The notes under the pieces: generated by a model
What the model was told of the DNA's origin: nothing
Database searches by the model: none
Seen by the model: the letters and a program-made list of their open reading frames with translations, nothing else
In this document: positions 55,692 through 64,000 of the stretch, in pieces
Layout of the letters: each line of letters opens with the position of its first letter
How positions within the stretch are numbered: the stretch's first letter is position 1
Source: Gammaproteobacteria bacterium
GTDB taxonomy: Bacteria > Gemmatimonadota > Gemmatimonadetes > Longimicrobiales > Gaopeijiaceae
Direction: 5' to 3'
DNA: 64,000 nt
NCBI GenBank assembly: GCA_028819075.1
Contig: JAPPMM010000059.1
Location: 62,001-126,000 of the forward strand
Program-made: the position numbers and the translations under genes

Positions 55692-56679
55692 GGACCGGAT
55701 CGGTCCGCAGGCGGAACACCCCCGCCGCCCCCACCACCCCGGCGGTCCCCGGGAGCGCTCCCGGCACGAACGTGCAGGCATCCAGCGCCGAGCGGAAGCG
55801 GGGGCGGCCGAGTTCCGCGGCGAGCGGGCCGAAGAACAGGTCGCCGGCCGCGGCCACCCCGCCCATCACCACCACCGCCTCCGGGCCGAGCAGGTTGACC
55901 GCGCCGGTGATCCCGGCCGCGAGCATGCATGCCGCGCGCGCCAGCACGCCAGCCGCGTAGGCGTCGCTCCCCGCCGCCGCCTCGTGCACGGTGGCGGCCG
56001 TGATGCGGTTCAGGTCGCCATCGACCAGCTCGGGCAGAGTCGACCGCGTCCGACCGGCCAGCCCCTCGACCGCGGCGCGCGCGATCGCCGGCCCGGAGGC
56101 GTAGGCCTCGAGGCACCCCCTGCCTCCGCACGTGCAGGGTCGGCCGCCGAACTCGACCGTCATGTGCCCGATCTCCCCGGCGGCTCCCGTCGCCCCGGCG
56201 AAGGGCCGGCCGTCGATGACGATCCCGCCGCCGATTCCGGTGCCCAGGGTGATTCCCAGCACCGACCGGAAGCCGCGCCCCGCCCCCTGCCACCATTCCC
56301 CGTAGGCGGCGCAGTTGGCGTCGTTCTCCAAGACGGCGGGCAGGCCGGTCGCGGCCTGGACGCGGTCGCGCAGCGGAAGCCCGAACCACCCCAGGTTGTG
56401 CGACTCGAGCACCACGCCGCGGGCGCGGTCCAGCGATCCCGGCGCCGCGACCCCGACGCCGGCTACCGTGGCGCCCGGGCCCTCCGTGCGCGCCAGCTCA
56501 TCCACGGCCGCGCGGACCATCGCGGCAACCTGGGCGATCACCGCACTTCCGCCCTGCCCGCCCGCCGTGTCCTCCATCCGGAGCGCGCGCGGACGCCCTC
56601 CCTCCGCCGGAACCATCCCCACCGAGAGCGTGGTCCCACCGATATCGACCCCGGCGATCCACTTCGCCATCAGAGCCAT
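55684..56679 (-). CDS. ROK family glucokinase-like sugar kinase
   Basis: A 331-residue ROK protein: ATP loop GVDIGGTTLSVGMV, ENDANCAAYGEWW, GITLGTGIGGGIVIDG, the zinc/ROK signature GHMTVEF ... CTCGGRGCLEAYASG, and C-terminal VVVMGGVAAAGD. No DNA-binding N-terminus, so an enzyme rather than a repressor. Glucose or an amino sugar is the likely substrate by family. ATG 56679 or 56670. Linked to the PfkB kinase by overlap. Confidence 0.9.
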   Translation of the reverse strand: MALMAKWIAGVDIGGTTLSVGMVPAEGGRPRALRMEDTAGGQGGSAVIAQVAAMVRAAVDELARTEGPGATVAGVGVAAPGSLDRARGVVLESHNLGWFGLPLRDRVQAATGLPAVLENDANCAAYGEWWQGAGRGFRSVLGITLGTGIGGGIVIDGRPFAGATGAAGEIGHMTVEFGGRPCTCGGRGCLEAYASGPAIARAAVEGLAGRTRSTLPELVDGDLNRITAATVHEAAAGSDAYAAGVLARAACMLAAGITGAVNLLGPEAVVVMGGVAAAGDLFFGPLAAELGRPRFRSALDACTFVPGALPGTAGVVGAAGVFRLRTDPVRD

Positions 56680-56752
56680 CCCATAGGGTCCGCCTTCCCT
56701 CCACGGCGCGCCCGACGAAGCATCATCGACATCTACTGATATCTACTGATGT

Positions 56753-58552
56753 TTACTGTTCAATAGATAGCACGGCTAGAAACGCCTCCTGCGGGATCTC
56801 GACCGACCCCACCAGCTTCATCCGCTTCTTCCCCTCCTTCTGCCGTTCGAGCAGCTTGCGCTTGCGCGTGATGTCGCCGCCGTAGCACTTGGCGGTCACC
56901 GCCTTGCGCAGGGCCTTCACGTTGGTGCGCGCCACGATCTTGGACCCGATCGCCGCCTGCAGCGCCACCTGGAACTGCTGGCGCGGGATGAGCTCCTTCA
57001 GCTTGCGCACCAGGTCGCGGCCGTAGAGCTGCGCGCGGTCGTGGTGGATGATGACGCTGAAGGCATCCACCGGATCGCCGTTCACCAGCACATCCAGCTT
57101 CACCAGGTTGTCGGGCCGGTACTCCGCGAACTCGTAGTCGAGCGCCGCGTAGCCGCGCGTGCTGCCCTTGAGGCGGTCGTAGAAGTCCAGGACGATCTCG
57201 GCCAGCGGCAGCTCGAAGTCCATCTCCACGCGCCGGGGATCCAGGTAGCGCATCCCCTTGAACGTCCCGCGCCGATCGTGGCAGAGCTTCTGCACGTTGC
57301 CGATGTATTCGGCGGGCGACACGATGTGCGCGCGCACCCAGGGCTCGGCGACCGACTTCAGCTTGCCGCGTCCAGGCAGGCGAGTGGGGTTCTCGATCGC
57401 CAGCTCGCTGCCGTCGGTGAGCGTGATGTGATACTCGACGTTGGGCACGGTGGTGATCAGGCTGACGCCGAACTCGCGGTCCAGCCGCTCCTGGACGATC
57501 TCCATGTGCAGCAGCCCGAGGAAGCCGCAGCGGAAGCCGAATCCGAGGGCGGCCGAGGTCTCCGGCACGTAGTGCAGGCTGCCGTCGTTGAGCCTGAGCC
57601 GGTCGAGCGCGTCGCGCAGCGACTCGTAGTCGTCGGCGTTGCTGGGATAGAGCCCCGCGAACACCATGGGGCGGACTTCCTTGTAGCCCGGCAGCAGTTC
57701 GGTCGCCCTGCGGGAGGCCTCTACGACGGTGTCCCCCACCCTCGTGTGCGTGACCGATTTGATGGCCGCGACCAGGTAGCCCACTTCCCCGGGGTGGAGG
57801 GCATCGCGGGGCACGCGCACCAGCCGCGTGTAGCCCACCTCGGTTACCTCGTAGGTGGCGTTCACGGTGCCGAAACCGATGTCCATCCCGGGGCGCAGCA
57901 CACCGTCCACCACGCGCACGCTCGGGACCGCGCCCAGGTACTGGTCGTAGTAGGAGTCGAAGATGAGCGCGCGCAGGGGCGCCTCCGGGTCTCCCTCCGG
58001 AGGGGGCACCCGTTCGATGACCGCTTCCAGGATCTCCGCGGCGCCCGTCCCCTCCTTGGCGCTGGCGAGCAGCACCTCGGAGGGATCGACCCCCAGCAGG
58101 TCCGCGAGCTCGTCGCGGCGGCGCTCCGGCTCGGCGCCTGGAAGATCGATCTTGTTGATCACCGGGATCACCTCCAGGTCCGCGTCCAGCGCCAGGAACA
58201 GGTTCGAGATGGTCTGGGCCTGGACGCCCTGGCTGGCGTCGACGACCAGGATGGCGCCCTCGCATGCGGCCAGGGAGCGTGACACCTCGTAGGTGAAATC
58301 GACGTGTCCGGGGGTGTCGATCAGGTTGAGCTGATAGCGCTCGCCGTCGCGCGCCGTGTAGTCCATGCGCACGGCGTGCAGCTTGATGGTGATGCCCCGC
58401 TCGCGCTCCAGCTCGTTGGAATCGAGCACCTGGGCGCGCATCTGCCGGGGATCGAGCGCGCCTGTGAGCTCCAGGAGCCGATCGGCCAGGGTCGACTTGC
58501 CGTGGTCGATGTGGGCGACGATGCAGAAGTTGCGGATGCGGTCGAGCTGCAC
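56753..58552 (-). CDS. lepA: elongation factor 4 (LepA)
   Basis: Ribosome-binding GTPase of 599 residues: G1 AHIDHGKST (13-21), [33 protein letters not shown], domain IV/V features and the C-terminal [25 protein letters not shown] specific to LepA. GTG start with the family N-terminus [10 protein letters not shown]. Expected to assist ribosome movement or assembly at the membrane. Confidence 0.97.
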   Translation of the reverse strand: MQLDRIRNFCIVAHIDHGKSTLADRLLELTGALDPRQMRAQVLDSNELERERGITIKLHAVRMDYTARDGERYQLNLIDTPGHVDFTYEVSRSLAACEGAILVVDASQGVQAQTISNLFLALDADLEVIPVINKIDLPGAEPERRRDELADLLGVDPSEVLLASAKEGTGAAEILEAVIERVPPPEGDPEAPLRALIFDSYYDQYLGAVPSVRVVDGVLRPGMDIGFGTVNATYEVTEVGYTRLVRVPRDALHPGEVGYLVAAIKSVTHTRVGDTVVEASRRATELLPGYKEVRPMVFAGLYPSNADDYESLRDALDRLRLNDGSLHYVPETSAALGFGFRCGFLGLLHMEIVQERLDREFGVSLITTVPNVEYHITLTDGSELAIENPTRLPGRGKLKSVAEPWVRAHIVSPAEYIGNVQKLCHDRRGTFKGMRYLDPRRVEMDFELPLAEIVLDFYDRLKGSTRGYAALDYEFAEYRPDNLVKLDVLVNGDPVDAFSVIIHHDRAQLYGRDLVRKLKELIPRQQFQVALQAAIGSKIVARTNVKALRKAVTAKCYGGDITRKRKLLERQKEGKKRMKLVGSVEIPQEAFLAVLSIEQ

Positions 58553-58564
58553 GGCGTCTCCTCG

Positions 58565-59614
58565 CTAGCCCCGGCAGGCCGCGCGCACCACGCGCCGCAT
58601 GATGTCGAGCGCACGCTCCACGTCGGGCGCGGAGATGTCCCGGTGGGTCACGGCCCGGACGCCGGTTTCGCCCTGGGGCAGGAGATGAAGCCCGCGTGCA
58701 TGGCAGCGGAGCGCGAAGGCGCCCGCCGGCACTGCGTTCACCCGGAAGCGCACCAGGTTGGACTGCACGCGGTCGAGATCGACCTCCAGGCCGTCGATGC
58801 AGGCGACCCCGTGCGCCAGGGCGCGGGCGTTGGCGATGTCGGCCGGCAACCCGCCGTGGTGGTGCTCCAGCGCGTGCAGTGCGGCGGCGGCCAGGATTCC
58901 CGCCTGGCGGAAGCCGCCCCCGAACTGCTGCTTGAAGCGCCGCGCCCGCGCTACCAGCTCCTCGGAGCCGGCCAGGGCGGAGCCCACGGGAGCGCCGAGT
59001 CCCTTGCTGAAGCAGACGTTCACGGTGTCAAAAGGCGCGCAGTAGCGGGCCTCGGAGACCCCCGTGGCGGCAGTGGCGTGCCAGAGGCGGGCGCCGTCAA
59101 GGTGGGTCGCAAGGCCGTGGCGGCGGGCGGCCGCGCACACTTCCTCGACCTGGCCGAGCGGCCACACCGTCCCCCCTCCCCCGTTGTGGGTGTTCTCCAC
59201 GCACAGCAGCCGGGGTGGCGACTCCAGGTGGATGGGATTGAAGGGGTGCTCGGGCTCGATGGCGTCGTCCACATCGGCGGCGGTGAACACGCCGGCACGC
59301 CCGGGGAGGGGCTTCAGGGTCACGCCGCTGAGCGCGGCCGGGGCGCCCGACTCGCTGCGGACGATGTGGGCGCTCCGGTCGATCAGGACGAGGTCGCCGG
59401 GTTCGGTGTGGGCGCGCACCCCGATCTGGTTGGACATCGTGCCGGTGGGGACGAAGACCGCGGCCTCCTTGCCCAGCAGCTCCGCCGTGCGCGCCTCCAG
59501 GGCGTTCACCGTGGGGTCGTCGCCGTAGACGTCGTCGCCCACCGGGGCGGCGGCCATGGCGTCGCGCATGGCCGGGGTGGGAAGGGTCACGGTGTCGCTG
59601 CGCAGATCGATCAT
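58565..59614 (-). CDS. ltaE: low-specificity L-threonine aldolase
   Basis: PLP enzyme of 349 residues cleaving threonine to glycine and acetaldehyde: [72 protein letters not shown] and PLP-lysine segment [14 protein letters not shown]. Lies 37 bases after the homocysteine methyltransferase and 12 bases before lepA. Confidence 0.95.
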   Translation of the reverse strand: MIDLRSDTVTLPTPAMRDAMAAAPVGDDVYGDDPTVNALEARTAELLGKEAAVFVPTGTMSNQIGVRAHTEPGDLVLIDRSAHIVRSESGAPAALSGVTLKPLPGRAGVFTAADVDDAIEPEHPFNPIHLESPPRLLCVENTHNGGGGTVWPLGQVEEVCAAARRHGLATHLDGARLWHATAATGVSEARYCAPFDTVNVCFSKGLGAPVGSALAGSEELVARARRFKQQFGGGFRQAGILAAAALHALEHHHGGLPADIANARALAHGVACIDGLEVDLDRVQSNLVRFRVNAVPAGAFALRCHARGLHLLPQGETGVRAVTHRDISAPDVERALDIMRRVVRAACRG

Positions 59615-59651
59615 GACCCGCGATACCCCGGGCGGGACCGGTGGTGTCGCA

Positions 59652-60680
59652 TCACCGCTGCCGGTCGGAGGGACCGAATCCGCCACCGGGCGATCCACCG
59701 GAAGGCGCCAGCGGCACACCCGCGATCTGCCGTCGCAGCGCGCGGATCTCCGCGGGACCGACGCGGCAGCACCCGCCGACTCCTGCCGCACCGCGGGCGA
59801 TCCAGTCGCCCGCATCCGGGATCGGCTCGCCGGCCCCGCCGGCGCCGTTCGCGGGCCAGTGCCACGTGCCGGTGCGGGCGTCGTACACCTCCCCCGAGTT
59901 GGGATAGGCGATTGCGGGAAGATCGGTCACGGTGCGGATTCGCCCGATGAGCTCGCCGACATGGGCGGGGGCGACGCAGTTGACTCCCACCGCCACCACC
60001 CGGTCCGCCCGATCGCAGAGGCGTGCGACCTCCTCCACCGGCGTGCCGTCCCAGAGCCGCGCGCCATCCGCGCAGCAGAAGCTCATCCACACGCAGGCCT
60101 CCGGCGTCTCGTCCAGAATCCCGAGCAATGCCTCGACCTCGAGACCCGAGGGGATGGTCTCGCACAGGATCAGGTCGGCGCCCGAGCGCGCGAATAGCCG
60201 GAATCGGCGCCGGTGGAACGCGTCCAGCACCCCGAACTCGACGCCGTAGCGGCCATCGTACTCGGACCCGTCCGCGAGATACGCCCCGTATGGGCCGGCG
60301 CTCGCCGCCACCAGCGGCCGCAGCCGCCCGGTGCGGTTGGCCTCAACCGCCCAGTAGCGATCGCGCGCTTCGAGAGCCAGCGCGACCGACAGCTCAAGGA
60401 AGCCGGCCGCCTCGGCATCGTCGTAGCCCTGCTCGCGGAAGCCGGCAAAGCTCGCCTGGTAGCTGGCGGTGGAGACGCAATCCGCACCTGCTGCGAGGTA
60501 TTCGGCGTGAATGTCGCGGATGGCATCGGGGTTCGAGACGAGCAGTTCCGCCGACCAGAGCCGGGTGCCGAGCCGGTGTCCGCGGGCCTCGAGCGCCGTC
60601 GCCAGACCCCCGTCGGCGATCAAGGGCCTCCCGCGAGCGAGAAACGGCGCAAGAGGCCCGTTCTTCTCCGCCGGGCTCAT
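59652..60680 (-). CDS. mmuM: homocysteine S-methyltransferase
   Basis: A 342-residue betaine/S-methylmethionine-type methyltransferase barrel making methionine from homocysteine. [13 protein letters not shown] is the family start; zinc ligands are expected in VGVNCVAP and the C-terminal [10 protein letters not shown] pair. ATG overlaps the stop of the selenoprotein gene (ATGA). Methyl donor is not determined by sequence. Confidence 0.92.
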   Translation of the reverse strand: MSPAEKNGPLAPFLARGRPLIADGGLATALEARGHRLGTRLWSAELLVSNPDAIRDIHAEYLAAGADCVSTASYQASFAGFREQGYDDAEAAGFLELSVALALEARDRYWAVEANRTGRLRPLVAASAGPYGAYLADGSEYDGRYGVEFGVLDAFHRRRFRLFARSGADLILCETIPSGLEVEALLGILDETPEACVWMSFCCADGARLWDGTPVEEVARLCDRADRVVAVGVNCVAPAHVGELIGRIRTVTDLPAIAYPNSGEVYDARTGTWHWPANGAGGAGEPIPDAGDWIARGAAGVGGCCRVGPAEIRALRRQIAGVPLAPSGGSPGGGFGPSDRQR

Positions 60681-61039
60681 CCCTCCGGACTGAGCAGCGT
60701 CGACAGCATCTCCGCGTTGTATCCCACCATGAGCCGATCCCCGCTGCGCATGGTGGGCGCGCGCAGCTTTCCGAAGCGGCTGCAGAGCAGGCCCACGAGG
60801 TCCTCGTCGGCGGGCCGCGTGGCGTTCAGATCGACGTGCACGATCTTCTTCCCCCTGGCTACGTAGAGGTTGCTCACGCCCTCCAGCAGGCCCAGGACCT
60901 GGTCGCTCGCCACGGGGTTGCGCGTGGCGCTCTGCGTTTCCTCCGTCGCGATCTCGTTCTGCGCAAGAAACTCTTGCGTGCGCTTGCAACTGGTTCAGCC
61001 CGGGCGGTGATACCGCCATTCAACGGACGACGTGGCCAT
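60677..61039 (-). CDS. ArsC/thioredoxin-like selenoprotein (UGA = selenocysteine at residue 15)
   Basis: Read through one in-frame UGA, this frame gives 120 residues: MATSSVEWRYHRPG, then U15, then TSCKRTQEFLAQNEI, ending in a thioredoxin-fold half with a cis-Pro-like LRAPT and DRLMVGYNAEML. The UGA (60995-60997) falls on the first position of the C-x-x-C redox motif, so the site is U-x-x-C as in other bacterial selenoproteins. A SECIS-like hairpin follows 16 nt on. ATG at 61039 has GGAGG 5 nt upstream, and the 3' end is ATGA-coupled to mmuM, so it is not a decayed gene. The family resembles proteins annotated as ArsC family (seleno)protein; its substrate is unknown. A 78-residue ORF downstream of the UGA is only its tail. 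Confidence 0.8.
60962..60978 (-). promoter_or_regulatory. SECIS-like hairpin for UGA decoding
   Basis: mRNA-sense stem CGCAAGA / UCUUGCG, 7 perfect pairs, with loop GUU. The stem begins 16 nt after the UGA and the loop is 23 nt after it. A short apical loop with G at its start, a stem of several pairs and a 16-37 nt UGA-to-loop distance are the published features of bacterial SECIS elements read by SelB. Confidence 0.7.
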
Positions 61040-61236
61040 GGGTCCCTCCGATGAGTGTGCGGCGCGAATGGAAAACGGCGGGAGAGCAGCGCCGGTATGC
61101 CCGGACCTAATGTCGAACAACCGGCCTTGCGGCGCTATCGCGGCGGTTTGATTCTTGGGACGCATCCGGGGCGCGGGCCGACGCCGGACGGACACGCGCC
61201 GATGCCGCCCTGCGACCCGAACCCGTGGAGACCAGG

Positions 61237-61965
61237 ATGACCGTTTTCCGATGCGCGGCGCTGGGGGGCCTCGTGCTCCTGGCGGCCGACGCCGGCGCGC
61301 AGTCCCTCGAAGACGCGAGAGCCGCGTACGCGGAAGGCCGCTTTCTCGAGGCGGCGGAGATCGCCGAGGCGCTCGAAACCTCCGACGGCTACGCGCTGGC
61401 GGCGCAATCGCTCTCGATACACGCCCACTACTTCACGACCGATAACGAGTGGGAGGAGCTTGTCGACCGCGCGATAGAGATGAGCGACGAGGCCATGGGC
61501 GCCGACTCCAGCAACGCCGAGGCACACTATCAGGCGGCCCACGCCCTCGGCCGCTACGCTCAGGGCATTGGTGCATTCACGGCGCTCCGCCAGGGTCTCG
61601 CGGGCAGAATCCGCGAACGGCTGGATGCGGCGATTCGCCTCGATCCATATCTCTGGGAGGCCAGGCTGGCGCTCGGCGGATGGCACGCCGACATCGCGGC
61701 GGAAGGGTTCATCGCGCGGCGGATGTACGGAGGGAATCGCCCGGCCGCCGTCGTCCTGTTCGAGCAGGCGCTGCAACTGGCGCCGGAGTCGAGGGTCGTG
61801 CTCTACGAATACGCGATCCGGCTTCCCGACCTCGACGAGGAGAACGGCGAGGAGCGGGCGCGGGAAATGCTCGACACGGCGGCTCGATTGCCGATCGTCG
61901 ACGCCTACGACGGAATTATTCAGGAACTGGTGCTGGAGGCCGTCGCGGACCGGGAGAGCGGGTAA
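61237..61965 (+). CDS. secreted TPR-like protein
   Basis: A 242-residue protein with a signal peptide (VFRCAALGGLVLLAADAGAQ) followed by helical pairs with TPR spacing (DARAAYAEGRFLEAAEIAEAL; NAEAHYQAAHALGRYAQG; PYLWEARLALGGWHADI; AVVLFEQALQLAPESRVVLYEYA). No catalytic motif. ATG at 61237 has GGAG 6 nt upstream. Probably exported to the periplasm. The ~200-base gap to the divergent selenoprotein gene shows no further signal. Confidence 0.8.
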   Translation: MTVFRCAALGGLVLLAADAGAQSLEDARAAYAEGRFLEAAEIAEALETSDGYALAAQSLSIHAHYFTTDNEWEELVDRAIEMSDEAMGADSSNAEAHYQAAHALGRYAQGIGAFTALRQGLAGRIRERLDAAIRLDPYLWEARLALGGWHADIAAEGFIARRMYGGNRPAAVVLFEQALQLAPESRVVLYEYAIRLPDLDEENGEERAREMLDTAARLPIVDAYDGIIQELVLEAVADRESG

Positions 61966-61988
61966 CCCGGCGGCTCCGGCAGATAGCC

Positions 61989-63071
61989 ATGCGCATCGCG
62001 ATCACCACCGGCGGCGGGGACGCTCCCGGGCTCAACGCGGTCATCCGTGCCGCCGTGCTCGCGGCCCGGGCGCGCGGATGGGAGGTGTTCGGGATCCGGC
62101 GGGGCTATTCGGGTCTCTTCCAGGCGGGCTATGGCGGGGTGGTGGTGCTCGACGAGGCCGCGGTCCGCGGGATCACCCACGAGGGCGGCACGATCCTGGG
62201 GACCACCAGCCGGGGCAACCCGTTCTCGTTCCAGGTCACGCAGCCGGACGGATCGGTGCGCACGGTGGATCGTTCCGGCGAAGTCATCGACCGATTCCGG
62301 GAGATGGGGATCGACTGCCTCATCGCGATTGGCGGCGACGGCTCGCTCAGGATCGCGCGCGATCTGGCGCGCCGGGGCCTCAACGTCATCGGCGTGCCCA
62401 AGACCATCGACAATGACCTGGATGCGACGGTGGTAACCTTCGGCTTCCATACCGCCGTCCAGACCGCGACCGACGCCATCGACAAGCTTCATTCCACCGC
62501 CGAGGCGCACGAGCGCATCATGGTCGTCGAGCTGATGGGACGGCACGCCGGCTGGATTGCGCTCTTCGCCGGCCTGGCCGCAGCCGCGGACGTGATTCTC
62601 ATCCCGGAGATCCCCTACCGGCTCGACCGTGTGGTGGAAGCGATCGAGGCCCGCTGGAGCCGGGGCCACGAGTACGCGATCGTGGTCGTGGCGGAGGGTG
62701 CGCTTCCCGTGGGTGGAGAAGCCTCATACCTGGACGACCATGCCGGCCTGAAGCGCCGACTGGGAGGAGCCGCGAGGCTGCTCAGCCGCCAGTTGAGGGA
62801 ACGCACCCGCCACGAGACCCGCAGCCTGGTGCTGGGACACCTGCAGCGGGGCGGCGCGCCCACCGCCTACGACCGCATCATCTCCCTGCGATTCGGATCC
62901 GCGGCCATCGAACTCGCCGAACGTGGACAGTTCGGCTGCATGGTCGCGCTGGAGCCGCCCGACGTGAAGGCGGTGCCCCTCGCAGATGCGGTGAGGCATC
63001 TCAAGACAGTGCCTGCCCGGGGAGATGTCGTGCGCACTGCCCGGGCGGTGGGGATTTCGTTCGGCGACTGA
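61989..63071 (+). CDS. 6-phosphofructokinase (ATP or pyrophosphate donor unresolved)
   Basis: A 360-residue PFK: IAITTGGGDAPGLNAVIR, GGDGS at 115-119, GVPKTIDNDLDAT at 136-147, ELMGRHAGWIAL and GHLQRGGAPTAYDR. At the two donor-discriminating sites it combines Gly in GGDGS (ATP-type) with Lys in PKTIDND (usual in PPi and mixed-subgroup enzymes), so the phosphoryl donor is not settled. Starts 23 bases after the TPR gene. Confidence 0.92.
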   Translation: MRIAITTGGGDAPGLNAVIRAAVLAARARGWEVFGIRRGYSGLFQAGYGGVVVLDEAAVRGITHEGGTILGTTSRGNPFSFQVTQPDGSVRTVDRSGEVIDRFREMGIDCLIAIGGDGSLRIARDLARRGLNVIGVPKTIDNDLDATVVTFGFHTAVQTATDAIDKLHSTAEAHERIMVVELMGRHAGWIALFAGLAAAADVILIPEIPYRLDRVVEAIEARWSRGHEYAIVVVAEGALPVGGEASYLDDHAGLKRRLGGAARLLSRQLRERTRHETRSLVLGHLQRGGAPTAYDRIISLRFGSAAIELAERGQFGCMVALEPPDVKAVPLADAVRHLKTVPARGDVVRTARAVGISFGD

Positions 63072-63072
63072 T

Positions 63073-63096
63073 CCGGAGCCTTGGAGAGGGCTCCGG
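63073..63096. terminator. bidirectional terminator between pfk and the MutS-family gene
   Basis: Perfect 8-bp inverted repeat CCGGAGCC / GGCTCCGG with an 8-base loop fills the 30-base gap between two convergent genes. No T run. Confidence 0.6.
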
Positions 63097-63101
63097 GCGA
63101 G

Positions 63102-64000
63102 CTATTCCCGGCCGATCCTGGAGGGGCCCCGGCGGCCATCGCCGAGTCCGACGAGTTCCAGCAGCCGCAGAGCGTTGGTCGAGGTGGCGATTCCGGTCCT
63201 CAGACGGTAATCGAAGGTGAGCCCCTCGTTCTCGTCGCCGACGGACTCGGTCAGGTGGACCGGGACTGCCCTCATGTTCAGGTCTTCCGCGTCGGCCAGC
63301 GACAGGTCGTGGGTCGTTACGGCCCCGATCGCACCGGAGCGGAGCAGTCTCCGCAGAACGGTTCGCGCGGCGATCCTGCGCTCGGCGCTGTTGGTCCCCT
63401 GGAGAATCTCGTCGAGGAGGTACAGGACCCGTGGGCCGCCGGAGACTGGCCGGCCGGCCCGCGACCCCTCCCCGGCGCCGGGTGTCTCGGCCGCATCCAC
63501 GACCTGCTTCAGGCGCTGCAGTCCGGCCATGAAGAAGGACACGCCGTCGGCGAGGGAGTCGGCAACATGCATGCTGGTGACGACGCGCAGCGATGGGATG
63601 CGCAACGCCTCGGCGCACACCGGTCCGCCCGCCTGAGCGAGCACGGCATTCAGGCCGACTGCCTTCACCAGCGTGGATTTCCCGGACATGTTCGATCCCG
63701 TCACCAGCAGAAACGAGCCTGCCGGGCCCACCTCCACGTCGTTGCGCACGCAGAGTTGCGGAGCGAGGAGAGGATGGCCCAGCGCCCGCCCCCGTAGCGA
63801 GGTGGCTTCGGCGTCCAGCGCGGGCATGGTCCAGTCGGGATGATCGGCGGCGAGCGCCGCCAGGGCGACCAGCGCCTCTGCCTCGCCGACAACCTCAAGC
63901 CACGCCCGGACGCGAGCGCCCGACCGCTTCTTCCAGCGCTCGAGGGCGGCCAGGACGTGCACGTCCCAGAGGAATACCAGAGCCAGAGGGATGTGGAATA
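63102..64000 (-). CDS. MutS-family ATPase, C-terminal part (5' end beyond window)
   Basis: The frame is open to the right edge (HIPLALVFLWDVHVLAALERW near the edge). It contains the MutS ATPase: Walker A VTGSNMSGKSTLVKAVGLN, RVVTSMHVADSLADGVSFFMAGLQRL, Walker B RVLYLLDEILQGTN, SAERRIAARTVL and THDLSLADAED. The hydrophobic stretch upstream and the absence of a Smr domain suggest the stand-alone MutS-related group rather than MutS1 or MutS2. Mismatch-repair activity is not implied. Confidence 0.87.
   Translation of the reverse strand, partial: FHIPLALVFLWDVHVLAALERWKKRSGARVRAWLEVVGEAEALVALAALAADHPDWTMPALDAEATSLRGRALGHPLLAPQLCVRNDVEVGPAGSFLLVTGSNMSGKSTLVKAVGLNAVLAQAGGPVCAEALRIPSLRVVTSMHVADSLADGVSFFMAGLQRLKQVVDAAETPGAGEGSRAGRPVSGGPRVLYLLDEILQGTNSAERRIAARTVLRRLLRSGAIGAVTTHDLSLADAEDLNMRAVPVHLTESVGDENEGLTFDYRLRTGIATSTNALRLLELVGLGDGRRGPSRIGRE

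Noticed and set aside
60677-60913. A free-standing 78-residue gene starting GTG
   Set aside because: It is the C-terminal part of the UGA-containing frame; it has no ribosome site and lacks the first half of the thioredoxin fold.
60677-61039. Pseudogene with a nonsense mutation
   Set aside because: The UGA is at the exact redox-Cys position, followed by a SECIS-like hairpin, and the frame shows no other lesion on either side. Sec insertion explains this better, though only a search for sel genes is decisive.

Overview
The window is GC-rich (high-60s percent by eye), densely packed bacterial chromosome. No gap between genes exceeds about 250 bases, and I see no insertion sequence, prophage, CRISPR array or integron. 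The gene content (methylerythritol isoprenoids, demethylmenaquinone methylation, a System-I-like cytochrome c assembly operon, paired M16 peptidases, many secreted proteins whose signal peptides end in A-Q) suggests Gemmatimonadota or a close relative. That assignment is inference; no 16S or ribosomal protein gene is present.

Layout. 1-10.4 kb, minus strand: a chain of mostly overlapping housekeeping genes (alaS, a small unknown, cca, rarA, hflX, pdxJ, a flippase-like membrane protein, ispE), then tRNA-Gln and the start of a secreted protein. 10.4-14 kb: recA (minus), divergent from a DUF547 protein and two selenodomain-associated glycosyltransferases. 14-15.4 kb: an outer-membrane barrel candidate. 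15.5-20.9 kb: the ccmE-F-(CcmI-like zinc ribbon)-A-B-C-D operon (minus), with a good promoter and a T-rich terminator. 21-27 kb, minus: glmM, glmS, dtd, maf, glpK. 27-35 kb, plus: a trans-sulfuration enzyme, M48 protease, purD, YbjQ, mutM and an active/inactive M16 pair. 35-40.3 kb: a ubiquinone/menaquinone methyltransferase divergent from an ECF sigma, zinc anti-sigma and envelope-protein operon. 40.3-42 kb: Fe-S carriers (mrp, NifU-like). 42-46.7 kb: surface-polysaccharide membrane genes. 47-49.5 kb: pruA-proC. 49.5-58.6 kb, minus: lepA, two sugar kinases, a STAS/ATPase regulatory pair, a trans-sulfuration enzyme and a penicillin acylase homologue. 58.6-61 kb: threonine aldolase, homocysteine methyltransferase and a selenoprotein. 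61-64 kb: a TPR protein, phosphofructokinase and a MutS-family fragment.

Three observations stand out. (1) 60677-61039 (minus) reads as an ArsC/thioredoxin-like protein whose first redox cysteine codon is an in-frame UGA, giving a U-x-x-C motif, followed 16 nt later by a 7-bp hairpin with a GUU loop of bacterial SECIS type. (2) CcmE carries C-x-x-x-Y instead of the heme-binding H-x-x-x-Y, and its operon has no ccmG or ccmH. (3) Several genes appear to start on codons other than ATG/GTG/TTG: CTG for mutM, a flippase-like gene and the penicillin acylase homologue, and possibly ATA for hflX and ATC for the left-edge secreted protein. Three of these sit exactly 7 nt after GGAGG, and two CTG starts form C-TGA overlaps equivalent to the ATGA/GTGA/TTGA couplings that dominate the window.
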